64,000 nt of DNA, taken from contig JBPCJY010000185.1 of NCBI GenBank assembly GCA_051004815.1, forward strand, positions 11,591 to 75,590, given 5' to 3'. Under the pieces are notes generated by a model, which was not told the origin of the DNA, ran no database searches, and saw only the letters and a list, made by a program, of their open reading frames with translations. This DNA is from JBBQXY01 sp051004815 (lineage in GTDB: Bacteria > Chloroflexota > Ktedonobacteria > Ktedonobacterales > Ktedonobacteraceae). This document shows, piece after piece, positions 25,387 to 34,278 of this stretch (position 1 is the first letter of the stretch; every line of letters starts with the position of its first letter). A program made the translations under genes and the position numbers.

Positions 25387-25983
25387 TCAACACACCCAGG
25401 AGGTACTGTGCGTATTGATTGGCCCGTGGAAGAAGAAAAGACCAGGACCGCAGACACCGGCTGGAACGCTAATTCTTACAAGAACACTTTGTCCGGGGCC
25501 AAGCACGGAACCAGCGGGGCTGAAACCAATGCCAGACAGGTTCGTGGTGGCAAACCAGTGCAGCTTACTCTGTGCGCTGGCTAAAGAACTCACAACTACT
25601 TCGCAGACAAAGCCTCCCGCGGACGTTTTAGTGCAGTCAGCGTGTCCGCTCAATCCCATCGGTCGCAGTTCAAGTTCCGCCGGTGATGCGGTAACAGGTG
25701 TTGGAGTAGGCGTTGCTACCGCTGGTTGTACCGCTTTTGGCGTAGGTGTTGGGGTTAGTGTTGGCTTGGGTGTTGGAGCCAACGTCGGACTTGGCGTTGG
25801 GATAAGTACCTGTGTTGGCGTAGGTGTGGGTGTCGTTTGTACCGCAGTGGTCGATGTACCGCAGGCCGCAATGAGAATGCTGATAAGGGCTATACAAAGA
25901 CCAATGACTATCATTTTTCTTTGCGTTGCCGTTGACAGGTTCTTTGTCAAAGTGAATAGCTCACGAAATGTATCGTGTAACAT
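25387..25983 (-). CDS. Exported lipoprotein with Pro/Thr-rich stalk
   Basis: 198 residues. A basic N-terminus and hydrophobic segment (MIVIGLCIALISILIAAC, ending in the lipobox LIAAC) would give a lipid-anchored protein. Residues about 50-100 are a TPTPTP-type low-complexity stalk, followed by a C-terminal globular domain (SGHADCTKTSAGGFVCEVVV, LHWFATTNLSGIGFSPAG) that looks like an Ig-like beta-sandwich with four cysteines. The start may be the inner ATG of MIVIG rather than 25983. Function not recognised; a cell-surface binding role is plausible. Confidence 0.7.
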   Translation of the reverse strand: MLHDTFRELFTLTKNLSTATQRKMIVIGLCIALISILIAACGTSTTAVQTTPTPTPTQVLIPTPSPTLAPTPKPTLTPTPTPKAVQPAVATPTPTPVTASPAELELRPMGLSGHADCTKTSAGGFVCEVVVSSLASAQSKLHWFATTNLSGIGFSPAGSVLGPGQSVLVRISVPAGVCGPGLFFFHGPINTHSTSWVC

Positions 25984-26273
25984 AATAATCCTTCCGTTTT
26001 TTGAATGGTGGTAGAACAGTAATCATGCAAACGTGCTTTCTTAGCAAGAAGAGGTAGGTAGAAGTTTATAATCCACATAATGAAACAAAGGTAGAAATTA
26101 GTGAGCCGATACAAACGTATAACAGCACACAAAGCTTGATAATGTGCAGGTGTGTACTCTCTTAGAAACATACGTGGTGGGTTACAGATCAGTCTTACCT
26201 GCTGGCAACACTTCTTATCCTGGAATACATAGTAGTTTATTGCCAGCGTTATGACAGGAGAATGCCCCGGTCC

Positions 26274-27707
26274 TCACATCAGTTGTAAGGCAGCTTGAGC
26301 GGCAAAGAAGCCACAGAGACCATGCACACCACCTCCTGGCGGTGTAGATGAGGAGCAGAGATAGATGTGCTTATTCGGAGTTGTATAAGGTGATAGACGC
26401 GCCGTAGGGCGAGTAAAAAGCTGCCACATGTCCTGTATGCCGCCATTGATGTCGCCGCCAATGTAATTGGCATTGTACTGTTCTAGTGCCGCGGGCGGCA
26501 TGACGTGTTTTGCCAGGATGAGGTCGCGGAAGCCTGGGGCAAAGCGTTCGATTTGTGCTTCGATGCGCCCTGTCATATCAAAGGTTGAGCCGTTGGGAAC
26601 ATGGCAATATACCCAGGCGGTGTGCTTTCCAACAGGTGCTCTGGTCGGATCGAAAAGGCTATGTTGTGCGACCAGGAGAAATGGTTTTTCCGCGTGTTGA
26701 CCGTGAGACATCGCATATTCTGAGGCCGCAATCTCCGGCAGTGTGCCACCTACATGCACTGTTGCCGCACGCATGCATTCGTGTGCTTTCCAGGGAATGG
26801 GGCCAGCGAGCGCGTAATCGACCTTGAACACACCTGGGCCATAACGATAGCGTTCCAACTGCCATCGATAGCTGTCCGGCAATTGTGAGCCAGCGATCCG
26901 TAAGAGTTGCTGCGGGGTTACATCAAAGAAATAGACGTGTGCGGATGGCAGATCAGCAAAAGAGGTGATTTCAACACCTGTTACGATCTCACCCCCCAAT
27001 GATTGCAGATAACTGGCCAGCGCATCGCTGATTTTTTGCGCACCGCTACGGGGAAAAGGCCAACCAACGGCATGAGCAGAAATGCCCAGGGCTAATCCAA
27101 AAGCGGCACTGGGCGATTGCTCCAACGGAAGCATTGAATGCGCTCCAAGCCCCGCGAAAAGCGCACGCGTACGCTCACCTTCAAAATGCGTTTGTGCAAA
27201 CCCGCTGGCCGAACGAATAGCCTTTAGCCCGAAACCTGCCAGTATAAAAGGGTGCTTTACTATGACACCAGGCCGTAGAGGCCCAAGAAACGCATCGACA
27301 ATCTCCGGCCAATGTGCCAACAGAGGTGCCATCAACCTTTGATACCTTGCGGCATCACCATCCAGCGTAGCGATGGTCTCGGCAATTGAACGTTTCAACA
27401 CCATCGCCGTTCCATCATCCAACGGATGCGCAACCTCGGATGGTGGGTATATCCATTCGACGCCATATTGTTCCAAGGGAACGCTGCGCATAAAAGGTGA
27501 AGCGACACCCAGCGGATGAATGGCCGAGCACACATCATGCACAAAACCTGGCAACGTCAGTTCTTTTGAACGGCAGCCACCTCCTACAGTATCCCTGGCC
27601 TCATAGACACATACCGAATGCCCTGCACGAGCCATAGTAATAGCAGCTGCCAGCCCATTCGGCCCCGAACCAATGACGATAGCGTCATACCTATTACGTG
27701 TTGACAT
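26274..27707 (-). CDS. Phytoene-desaturase-like FAD-dependent oxidoreductase
   Basis: 477 residues from the ATG at 27707 (the frame extends to 27779; neither start has a good ribosome site). The Rossmann motif AIVIGSGPNGLAAAITMARA is followed by VYEARDTVGGGCRSKELTLP (FAD-binding, as in CrtI) and a C-terminal FAD motif around CSSSTPPGGGVHGLCGFFAA. The family includes carotenoid desaturases/isomerases and amine oxidase-like flavoproteins (PYROXD2-like). No other carotenoid gene (crtB, crtE) is near, and the substrate is unknown. Confidence 0.75.
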   Translation of the reverse strand: MSTRNRYDAIVIGSGPNGLAAAITMARAGHSVCVYEARDTVGGGCRSKELTLPGFVHDVCSAIHPLGVASPFMRSVPLEQYGVEWIYPPSEVAHPLDDGTAMVLKRSIAETIATLDGDAARYQRLMAPLLAHWPEIVDAFLGPLRPGVIVKHPFILAGFGLKAIRSASGFAQTHFEGERTRALFAGLGAHSMLPLEQSPSAAFGLALGISAHAVGWPFPRSGAQKISDALASYLQSLGGEIVTGVEITSFADLPSAHVYFFDVTPQQLLRIAGSQLPDSYRWQLERYRYGPGVFKVDYALAGPIPWKAHECMRAATVHVGGTLPEIAASEYAMSHGQHAEKPFLLVAQHSLFDPTRAPVGKHTAWVYCHVPNGSTFDMTGRIEAQIERFAPGFRDLILAKHVMPPAALEQYNANYIGGDINGGIQDMWQLFTRPTARLSPYTTPNKHIYLCSSSTPPGGGVHGLCGFFAAQAALQLM

Positions 27708-27862
27708 AAAACTACAGCATTTCCTATAAAAGCTAATCACATGCGACGCTGCATCAGCATATAGCATACCTTGCACCATCTACATCATAAAGCGTTTGGC
27801 TGCATTATGCTAGATGCTTTGTATGCTCATCGGGTCATTTGCCTTATTTCAAGTGCTATACT

Positions 27863-28756
27863 GTCCCACGGGCTGCGCAACGAGCTGAGGAGAGCGGAAA
27901 AGATGCCCTGTCATGCGGCTTGAAGAGGCTTTGCTCTCATTGACCAGCAACGATCAGCGGCTTCTCTCCTCTATTACCGAAATTCGCTCTCGGTTAAATC
28001 CGTATTGACCCCTGCGGCGGCCCGACTTCCCGCGGCGGCCGCGATGATCAGTTGATGAGGGACAGCCACTGAGACATCACCTGCGGCATACACACCTGGA
28101 ACTGTCGTTCTCCCCAAGGGATCAGTGACGATTCCCCCCATGACATTCATCTCACAGCCGAGTACTTCGCCAAAAGGCGAAGCCTGGAGCAACTGGGAGG
28201 CGACAAAACCGCCTTCACGGCTCCTCTCTTCCTGTGTGGCAAACACGATCCGCTCTAGCTGCCCATGCTTTCCAACAAGAGCGGTAATACGATCTTCCAC
28301 TACCTGAATCCCTTTCTTGCGCAACGTTTCTCGTTGTGCTTCAGTGAGCATCTGATGGCCATTCGTACAGATGGGCAAGTCGTGACTCCAATTCCAGACG
28401 ATTTTGGCCATATGGAAAGCCTGTTGTCCTTCTTCTGCGATCACGACAAGGGGCTTCTCCTTGAGTTCCCATCCATCGCAGTAGGGGCAGCTAAACACAC
28501 TTTTCCCGTAATAGTCATGCAAACCATCTATCGTGGGAAGAATCTCTTTGAGACCGGTGGCAAGCAAGACTGTCTTTGCGGAGAGCATATCCCTTTTCTC
28601 CGTTGTGATCTCAAAAGAAGCATCAGCATGGCGAATAGCAGTGATGCGGATCTGCCGGATTTCCACCGATTTCTTTTTTCGAGAGCGTGCTTTCCATTTT
28701 GAGGATGCGTGCGCAATTTTCGCCTTTTTACAACCTCGTTGCGCAACCCGTGGGAC
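27863..28756. repeat. 22-bp inverted repeats bracketing the truncated reductase gene
   Basis: GTCCCACGGGCTGCGCAACG (start of the copy at 27863-27884) recurs inverted as GTCCCACGGGTTGCGCAACG on the minus strand (28756-28735); 21 of 22 bases agree across the full repeat. They face each other across 894 bp that hold only the decapitated thioredoxin-reductase-like frame. No target duplication is visible. They look like insertion-sequence ends, but no transposase is present. Confidence 0.5.
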
Positions 28757-28768
28757 TGTGGAACACAA
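27974..28768 (-). pseudogene. N-terminally truncated thioredoxin-reductase-like flavoprotein
   Basis: 264 codons, TTG start, no ribosome site. From about codon 35 (near 28666) homology is clear: SVEIRQIRITAIRH, LLATGLKEILPTIDGLHDYY, the redox motif CPYCDGWELKEKPLVVIA, and a C-terminal TVPGVYAAGDVSVAVPHQLI. This is the NAD-binding domain plus half of the FAD domain of a thioredoxin-reductase-like oxidoreductase. The first 80 or so residues with the GxGxxG FAD-binding fold are missing. The first 34 codons are basic, non-homologous and read through the inverted repeat at 28735-28756. It is therefore probably a relic cut by a mobile element. Confidence 0.7.
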
Positions 28769-28858
28769 AGAACAGTAGTTCAGCTTGCATTGCTGAACGA
28801 AAAAGATGCATAATCCACAAGTGAAATCTGAGCTTTTTGTGCTAAGGAGTTACCTGGT

Positions 28859-29881
28859 ATGGCTTATCCTACTATGGCTTATCGTGCCACCTGTGTTTCC
28901 CAGGACCCACTTGACTATTTCCTCAATAATACAGACAAAACATCCCATCTACGTGTCTCCGATATCGTATTACGCGAAAACAAAAGCCCAAAAGAAGTCT
29001 TTGCTCACCTCATCCGCTTGGCTACGAATAGTAAATGGAGCCATTCTGCCCTCCTCTATCTGATTAGCGACCCTGCGAAGGGCTATGATAATACCTTTTT
29101 GATTGAGGCACTGACTAAAGGCATCCATATCACCAGTTGGCGCAATGAAGTTGTGCCTTTTCACCAGTTTACCGTTGGTATTAAACGACCAACGCTGGAT
29201 TGGTATACCGAAACACCGTATGAGGCTTCTAAGCATAATCCGCGTGATCCAGAAGACACCTTCGGCATTGACTTTTTACGCCATGTGCGCGGCATCGCGA
29301 TGGATCAGTTTAATGGCTTATTCGACCACAAAACGGTGTTTGAGCTGGCATCATTGTATATTGAGCGCGTGGCTCGCCGGCATATTTCCGCCGTTCCCCA
29401 GGTAGCGGAGGCGGCTGATGCGGTCGGCAACCTCTTTAAGAAATGGGACGAGTCCTCCAGTTCTAAAACAAATATCGCTCGTTTCGTCTGTAGTGGCCTC
29501 GTACAATACAGCTTTTTCTGGGCATTACGTATGCGTATAATCAACGACCTTGCCATTCCCGAAAACAGTGAGGCGGCATTGAGCAATCTGAACAATCTGC
29601 ACCGTGTCATCTTCCGCGAAGACCCCGATGGCGTCATCGACGCGTATCTGAAAGATATCAAATCTGGCAAACTGAATATTGCTGACGATGTGCCGGATGA
29701 TGTTATCGACCTGCTCAAAACCGCTACCCCTGCTGACTTCAATAATAGCGATAACCTTGCTTGGCACTATGTTATACGCGAAGGTACTGTCTGGAAAGTT
29801 GACAAAGCTCCTGAAGGGTATGAGCCAGAAAGCAAAGATGAGTTGATTGTTTTAGAGATGGTGCAACCCGAGCATAGCTAG
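28859..29881 (+). CDS. Permuted papain-like (NlpC/P60-YiiX type) protein, copy 1
   Basis: 340 residues; ATG at 28859 with AAGGAG (28844-28849). A histidine in SKWSHSALLYL (about residue 62) and a cysteine in ARFVCSGLVQYSFF (about 211) have the order and context of the permuted papain-fold group (YiiX/YaeF), in which His precedes Cys. Members are proposed cysteine peptidases, amidases or acyltransferases acting on lipids or peptides. There is no signal peptide. The family assignment rests on these two motifs only. A paralogue follows 138 bp downstream with the same motifs in register. Confidence 0.6.
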   Translation: MAYPTMAYRATCVSQDPLDYFLNNTDKTSHLRVSDIVLRENKSPKEVFAHLIRLATNSKWSHSALLYLISDPAKGYDNTFLIEALTKGIHITSWRNEVVPFHQFTVGIKRPTLDWYTETPYEASKHNPRDPEDTFGIDFLRHVRGIAMDQFNGLFDHKTVFELASLYIERVARRHISAVPQVAEAADAVGNLFKKWDESSSSKTNIARFVCSGLVQYSFFWALRMRIINDLAIPENSEAALSNLNNLHRVIFREDPDGVIDAYLKDIKSGKLNIADDVPDDVIDLLKTATPADFNNSDNLAWHYVIREGTVWKVDKAPEGYEPESKDELIVLEMVQPEHS

Positions 29882-30019
29882 TCGTGTCCCACCTCATTCC
29901 TCTTATGCATTGCTGTAAGCAATGAGGCAACAAAAAGCATATTTTCCTACTTGCAAATTATAGGTCAGTAGTGGATACTGTTGTGGTATTTGTTGCTTTA
30001 ACGTGAAAGGATGTGGTCT

Positions 30020-31012
30020 ATGGCCTATCGTGCAATTCATCTTTCCAATGACCCAATAGCCTATTTTCTACAACAAAGCGATGAGGGGCCTCATTTACGT
30101 GTTTCAGATGTGGTTTTGCGTGCCAACCTGAATCCCAAAGAGATTTTCAGCAGCCTCATTCGCTTTGCAACCAACAGCACCTGGAGCCATTCGGCATTGC
30201 TCTACCTGCTCAATGATCCGCCACAGGGGTTCGACAATACCTTCCTGGTAGAAGCGATGACGACGGGTGTGCGTGTCGCTAGCTGGCGCGATGAAGTCAT
30301 ACCTCCTGAGCAGTTTACCGTTGGTATTCGACGCCTCAATGTAGACTGGTACGCCGAGACGGCACGCGATATTGCTAAACGAGATACAGATGATCCAGAG
30401 GATGTAAAGGGCATTGCCTACCTGCGCCATATACGCGGCCTGGCATTGGACCAGATCAACCAGTTATACAATCACAATACAGTGGATGAGTTGACCGCGC
30501 TGTATATTGAACGCGTCACCAAGCACTACAATATTCCCGTGGTCTCGCAGCTGGCTGGCGATGTTGCCAATTACTTTAAGCAGAAGGACGAGTCAGTCCT
30601 CCGTTTCATTTGTAGCGGATTGGTGCAGTACAGCTTCTTTGCCGCTCTTCGTATGCGTATCATCAATGATCTCGCGATCCCTGCCTACCATGATAGCGCA
30701 ATGAGTAATCTCAGTAATCTTCACCGCGTTATCTACCATCCCGACCCAGAAGGTATTATCGCGAACTATGTGCAACAGGTACAAACGGGCAAGCTGGATA
30801 TTGCAGCCCCTGTACCCGATGCCGTGTTGGATTTGCTCAAAACAACAACACCTGCCGATATCAACAACTCCACTAGCCTGGACTGGCGATATATAATACG
30901 TAAGGGGTGGGTCTGGCAGATTGATGACCAGGCTCCTGACGGCTATAAACCGCAAAGCCAGGATGAAACTGCTGTGCTGGCGTTAATGAACCCTGAACAT
31001 CGTAGCAACTAA
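30020..31012 (+). CDS. Permuted papain-like (NlpC/P60-YiiX type) protein, copy 2
   Basis: 330 residues from the ATG at 30020, with GAAAGGA 8 bp upstream; a second in-frame ATG lies at 30011. It aligns with copy 1 along its whole length: YFLQQSDEGPHLRVSDVVLR, TWSHSALLYLLND with the candidate catalytic His, and LRFICSGLVQYSFFAALRMR with the candidate Cys. It differs by lacking a short insert near residue 190. Tandem duplication of the pair is clear. The oxidoreductase gene starts 28 bp after the stop, so this copy is probably co-transcribed with it. Confidence 0.6.
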   Translation: MAYRAIHLSNDPIAYFLQQSDEGPHLRVSDVVLRANLNPKEIFSSLIRFATNSTWSHSALLYLLNDPPQGFDNTFLVEAMTTGVRVASWRDEVIPPEQFTVGIRRLNVDWYAETARDIAKRDTDDPEDVKGIAYLRHIRGLALDQINQLYNHNTVDELTALYIERVTKHYNIPVVSQLAGDVANYFKQKDESVLRFICSGLVQYSFFAALRMRIINDLAIPAYHDSAMSNLSNLHRVIYHPDPEGIIANYVQQVQTGKLDIAAPVPDAVLDLLKTTTPADINNSTSLDWRYIIRKGWVWQIDDQAPDGYKPQSQDETAVLALMNPEHRSN

Positions 31013-31040
31013 TCTCTAGCAATTGTAATGGAAGGTTTAC

Positions 31041-32288
31041 ATGTCAGAACGATGGAATGTCTTAATTGTTGGTGGTGGGCCTGCTGGCTTGGCCGCTGGT
31101 GAAGCAGCGGCTAAGCTTGGTGTACGAACGTTGATAGTGGAACGTCAGCACGAAATTGGCTATCCTATTCATACGAGTGGTGGAAGCTGGGTCAGCGATA
31201 TGCAAGCACTGCACATCCCACAACATCTCTATCACCCCATCAATACAGTTTACTTTGTCTCGCCTCATCGCGAGGTTCCCCTTCATTACAATCCTGCCGT
31301 GGCTTGCGTGGTCGATGTGCGCGGACTCTATCAACACCTGGCTAGCCGGGCCGTGGCAGCCGGGGCAATACTGCGCGTCAATCACACCGTCGAGCAGACC
31401 TTGTTAGAAAATGGGCGTGTCTGCGGTGTCACCATCAAGAATCATGTCAACGAACGCGCTCCCATACAAGCAGATGTCACCATTGATGCCAGTGGCTTTT
31501 CACGTCACGTGGGCGTGCGCTCAGAGCTGGGCAAGGCATTTCATCGTTACGGCTACGGCGCGGAATACGATATGTACGCCCCCAACTATCCGCAAGATGA
31601 GCTCTACCTGATAATGGGTAGTGAGTTTGCCCCGCGTGGCTATGCCTGGGCCTTCCCGCGTGGCAATGGACGTGTACGCTTGGGCGTAGGCGTGCTGCAT
31701 CCCGATTGCGATGACGATGCCCGTACCTATCTAGACAGCATCATTCGCGATCTGCCACAGTTGACGGATAAATTCAAAGATGCCAGCCCAATTGAATATC
31801 ATACAGGACTCTTTCCTTCCGAGGGGCCACTGGCTCGCTTTTCTCGTGATGGTCTCTTGCTGGCAGGTGACGCAGGGGGCCATGGTTCAACACTTGTTGG
31901 CGAGGGCATTCGTTTTGCCATCTACTCCGGCCAAATGGCGGGAACAGTGGCGGCGGAAGCTGTCAAAGCGGCCAATACAACGGGCGCATTCCTTGAACGC
32001 TTTGACAAGCGCTGGCGTGTACGTTTCGGGCGCGACATGGACATCTCCTACATGATTAACAAGCGCATTACGAATTATAGTGATGAGCAGTGGGATAACG
32101 CACTGGACTTGATGAAACGTCTCACTCCCGCACAGATGGCACAGGCTCTGCGCGGCGACTTTAGCGTGGGCTTGATGATGGGTATCCTGGCACGTAATCC
32201 CGGACTCATTGCCACCGGCGGCAAGAAGTTCCTCGATGTACTAATGGAGCGTGCTAATAAGCCAGCATTGCAAACAGCTGAAAGTTAA
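31041..32288 (+). CDS. Geranylgeranyl-reductase-family FAD oxidoreductase
   Basis: 415 residues; ATG with GGAAGG upstream. N-terminal FAD-binding motif VLIVGGGPAGLAAGEAAAKL, then IVERQHEIGYPIHTSGG (the GYP-h-T-S-G block of geranylgeranyl reductases), DVRGLYQHLA, and the second FAD motif GLLLAGDAGGHGSTLVGEGI. The family reduces isoprenoid double bonds (ChlP, archaeal GGR) and includes many uncharacterised flavoproteins of the PHBH/squalene-epoxidase fold. Isoprenoid or menaquinone tail reduction is plausible but unproven. First of a co-directional run that continues to 39355. Confidence 0.8.
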   Translation: MSERWNVLIVGGGPAGLAAGEAAAKLGVRTLIVERQHEIGYPIHTSGGSWVSDMQALHIPQHLYHPINTVYFVSPHREVPLHYNPAVACVVDVRGLYQHLASRAVAAGAILRVNHTVEQTLLENGRVCGVTIKNHVNERAPIQADVTIDASGFSRHVGVRSELGKAFHRYGYGAEYDMYAPNYPQDELYLIMGSEFAPRGYAWAFPRGNGRVRLGVGVLHPDCDDDARTYLDSIIRDLPQLTDKFKDASPIEYHTGLFPSEGPLARFSRDGLLLAGDAGGHGSTLVGEGIRFAIYSGQMAGTVAAEAVKAANTTGAFLERFDKRWRVRFGRDMDISYMINKRITNYSDEQWDNALDLMKRLTPAQMAQALRGDFSVGLMMGILARNPGLIATGGKKFLDVLMERANKPALQTAES

Positions 32289-32400
32289 GCTACGGATATT
32301 CCCTTCGATACCAACCGAGCAGGAATATTCTGCACGCAACAGGTGTTGCAATATATAGACGGACAAACATATCTTATCTCAGCATTTGAAGGAGCTATCT

Positions 32401-32673
32401 GTGCAGGATCCAATTTCACAACCTATCACCAAACAAGAAACTATCAAGATGTATGCCACCACATGGTGCGGCGATTGCCGTATGGCGAAACGCTGGTTTG
32501 ATTCCCATGACGTCCCCTACGAGTATATCAACATTGAAGAGGACGACCGCGCTGCTGCATACGTGGTGCGCGTGAATAAAGGCATGCAAAGGGTGCCAAC
32601 TATCGTTTTCCCCGATGGCTCAGTACTGGTTGAACCAAGTTCACGCGAACTTGCGCAAAAATTCGCGCAATAA
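32401..32673 (+). CDS. Glutaredoxin/mycoredoxin-like protein
   Basis: 90 residues from the GTG at 32401; AAGGAG (32389-32394) sits 6 bp upstream, and the upstream TTG at 32386 overlaps that site. The redox motif is WCGDCRMAKRWF (CxxC with Asp in third place), followed by VPYEYINIEED, the cis-proline loop RVPTIVF and PDGSVLVEPS. The size and the W-C-x-x-C context match mycoredoxin/NrdH-type glutaredoxins of Actinobacteria and Chloroflexota. It would reduce protein or low-molecular-weight thiol disulfides. Confidence 0.85.
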   Translation: MQDPISQPITKQETIKMYATTWCGDCRMAKRWFDSHDVPYEYINIEEDDRAAAYVVRVNKGMQRVPTIVFPDGSVLVEPSSRELAQKFAQ

Positions 32674-32710
32674 TACCTGGATAGAAGATACTTTCTCCCA
32701 TGAAGGTGTT

Positions 32711-32737
32711 ATGCCCCCATCTTCTCGGTGGGGGCAT
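32711..32737 (+). terminator. Intrinsic terminator after the glutaredoxin gene
   Basis: ATGCCCCCA (32711-32719) pairs with TGGGGGCAT (32729-32737) across a 9-nt loop and is followed by TTTTTCTT. It is the most textbook terminator in the window. Confidence 0.9.
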
Positions 32738-32767
32738 TTTTCTTAATATTTATTAGGGAGGCAGACT

Positions 32768-34270
32768 ATGGACGAGGACAGCAAACTCGATTCGGCTCAG
32801 CAGCCAAACGCGACGAGCGACATGGACCCACAGGCATTTCGGAAGTATGGACACCAGGTTGTGGACTGGATGGCTGACTATTTAACAGGGGTAGGTGACT
32901 ATCCCGTACTGGCGCAAACCGCGCCGGGTGATATTCGTCGTTCTTTACCTGCTCAACCACCACAACAACCGGAAGCGATGGAGGTGATTCTCACCGACTT
33001 TGATCAATTATTGATGCCCGGCATTACACACTGGAATTCGCCCGGCTTTATGGCCTATTTCGGTATCACCGCTTCTGGCCCCGGCATTCTCGGCGAAATG
33101 CTCTCTGGTGCCTTGAACGTCAATGCCATGCTCTGGCGTACCTCTCCCGCCGCGACAGAATTGGAACAGGTGACGCTGGACTGGCTCCGGCAAATGCTAG
33201 GCTTGCCCCAGCCCCTTTTTGGCGTAATCAACGATACCGCTTCTTCCGGTGTGCTCTATGCCCTGGCAGCAGCTCGCGAAGCCATCCCTGACCTGCATAT
33301 TCGCCAGGATGGTATGTCCGGTCGGGCTGAGGTGCCACGTTTGCGCTACTATGCATCGCAAGAGGCCCATTCCTCAGTCGAGAAGGCTGGCATTGTCTTA
33401 GGTGTAGGTCAGGCAGGATTGCGCAAAATAGGCGTAGATAGCGATTTCCGTATGGATGTAGCGGAACTGGAACGCGCTATTGAGGAAGACCGTGCGAATG
33501 GCTGGTTGCCCTTTGCCGTGGTCGCGACCGTTGGTACTACCTCCACGACGAGCATTGATCCGGTTCCCCAGATTGCCGACATCTGCGAACGTCACGGACT
33601 CTGGCTCCATGTCGATGGGGCCTATGGTGGTTCGGCAGCCGTTGATCCAACAATGCAATGGGTCTTGGAGGGATGCGAACGAGCCGATTCCTTGATTGTG
33701 AACCCACATAAGTGGCTCTTTACGCCCATTGATTGCAGCGTCTTCTACACACGTAAGCCAGAGCTTGTCAAAGCTGCTTTCAGCCTTGTGCCAGAATACT
33801 TGCGTAATACCGAAGGCAAGGGCGATGAAGTGCCGAATCTAATGGATTATGGCACATCGCTGGGAAGGCGTTTCCGTTCGCTCAAGCTATGGATGATTAT
33901 GCGCTACTTTGGTCATGAAGGATTGGCTGCCCGTATTCACGAGCATAATCGCCTCGGCCAGCTAGTCGCACAGTGGGTGGATACAGCACCCGACTTTGAA
34001 CGTATGGCTCCCACTCCATTCGGCACCGTCTGTTTCCGCGCTCATCCGTGGGGCATGGACGACGAAGCACAGTTAGAAGCGTTAAACGAAGGCATTATGA
34101 GTGGCATCAATGACGCCGGTCACTTCTTCCTCTCGCACACCAAACTGCATGGTAAATTTACCATCCGCATTGCTATCGGTAATCTCCGTACTACAGAAGC
34201 GCATGTGAGAGCCTTATGGGAAGAGATACAGGCGCGAATGGCGGACGAATTAGCCGTCGTGAAAGGATGA
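32768..34270 (+). CDS. Group II PLP decarboxylase (aromatic amino acid type)
   Basis: 500 residues. Conserved blocks: MDPQAFRKYGHQVVDWMADY, ITHWNSPGFMAYFGITASGP (substrate cap), TDTASSG-like NDTASSGVLYALAA, the histidine stacking block YYASQEAHSSVEKA, HVDGAYGGSA, and the PLP lysine in LIVNPHKWLFTPIDCSV. These are the marks of aromatic-L-amino-acid decarboxylases (DOPA, tryptophan, tyrosine). The product would be an aromatic amine such as tryptamine. Glutamate decarboxylase or PLP phenylacetaldehyde synthase are alternatives. It follows a strong terminator and starts the PLP-enzyme cluster. Confidence 0.85.
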   Translation: MDEDSKLDSAQQPNATSDMDPQAFRKYGHQVVDWMADYLTGVGDYPVLAQTAPGDIRRSLPAQPPQQPEAMEVILTDFDQLLMPGITHWNSPGFMAYFGITASGPGILGEMLSGALNVNAMLWRTSPAATELEQVTLDWLRQMLGLPQPLFGVINDTASSGVLYALAAAREAIPDLHIRQDGMSGRAEVPRLRYYASQEAHSSVEKAGIVLGVGQAGLRKIGVDSDFRMDVAELERAIEEDRANGWLPFAVVATVGTTSTTSIDPVPQIADICERHGLWLHVDGAYGGSAAVDPTMQWVLEGCERADSLIVNPHKWLFTPIDCSVFYTRKPELVKAAFSLVPEYLRNTEGKGDEVPNLMDYGTSLGRRFRSLKLWMIMRYFGHEGLAARIHEHNRLGQLVAQWVDTAPDFERMAPTPFGTVCFRAHPWGMDDEAQLEALNEGIMSGINDAGHFFLSHTKLHGKFTIRIAIGNLRTTEAHVRALWEEIQARMADELAVVKG

Positions 34271-34278
34271 TGTATTTT

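Noticed and set aside
25316..26014. Plus-strand frame with VGVGVGVG repeats
   Set aside because: It is the antisense reading of the TPTPTP stalk of the lipoprotein and starts inside a terminator and the repeat element.
29908..29924. Hairpin CATTGCT-GTA-AGCAATG between the tandem papain-like genes
   Set aside because: Only 7 bp of stem and no T-run; too weak to call a terminator.
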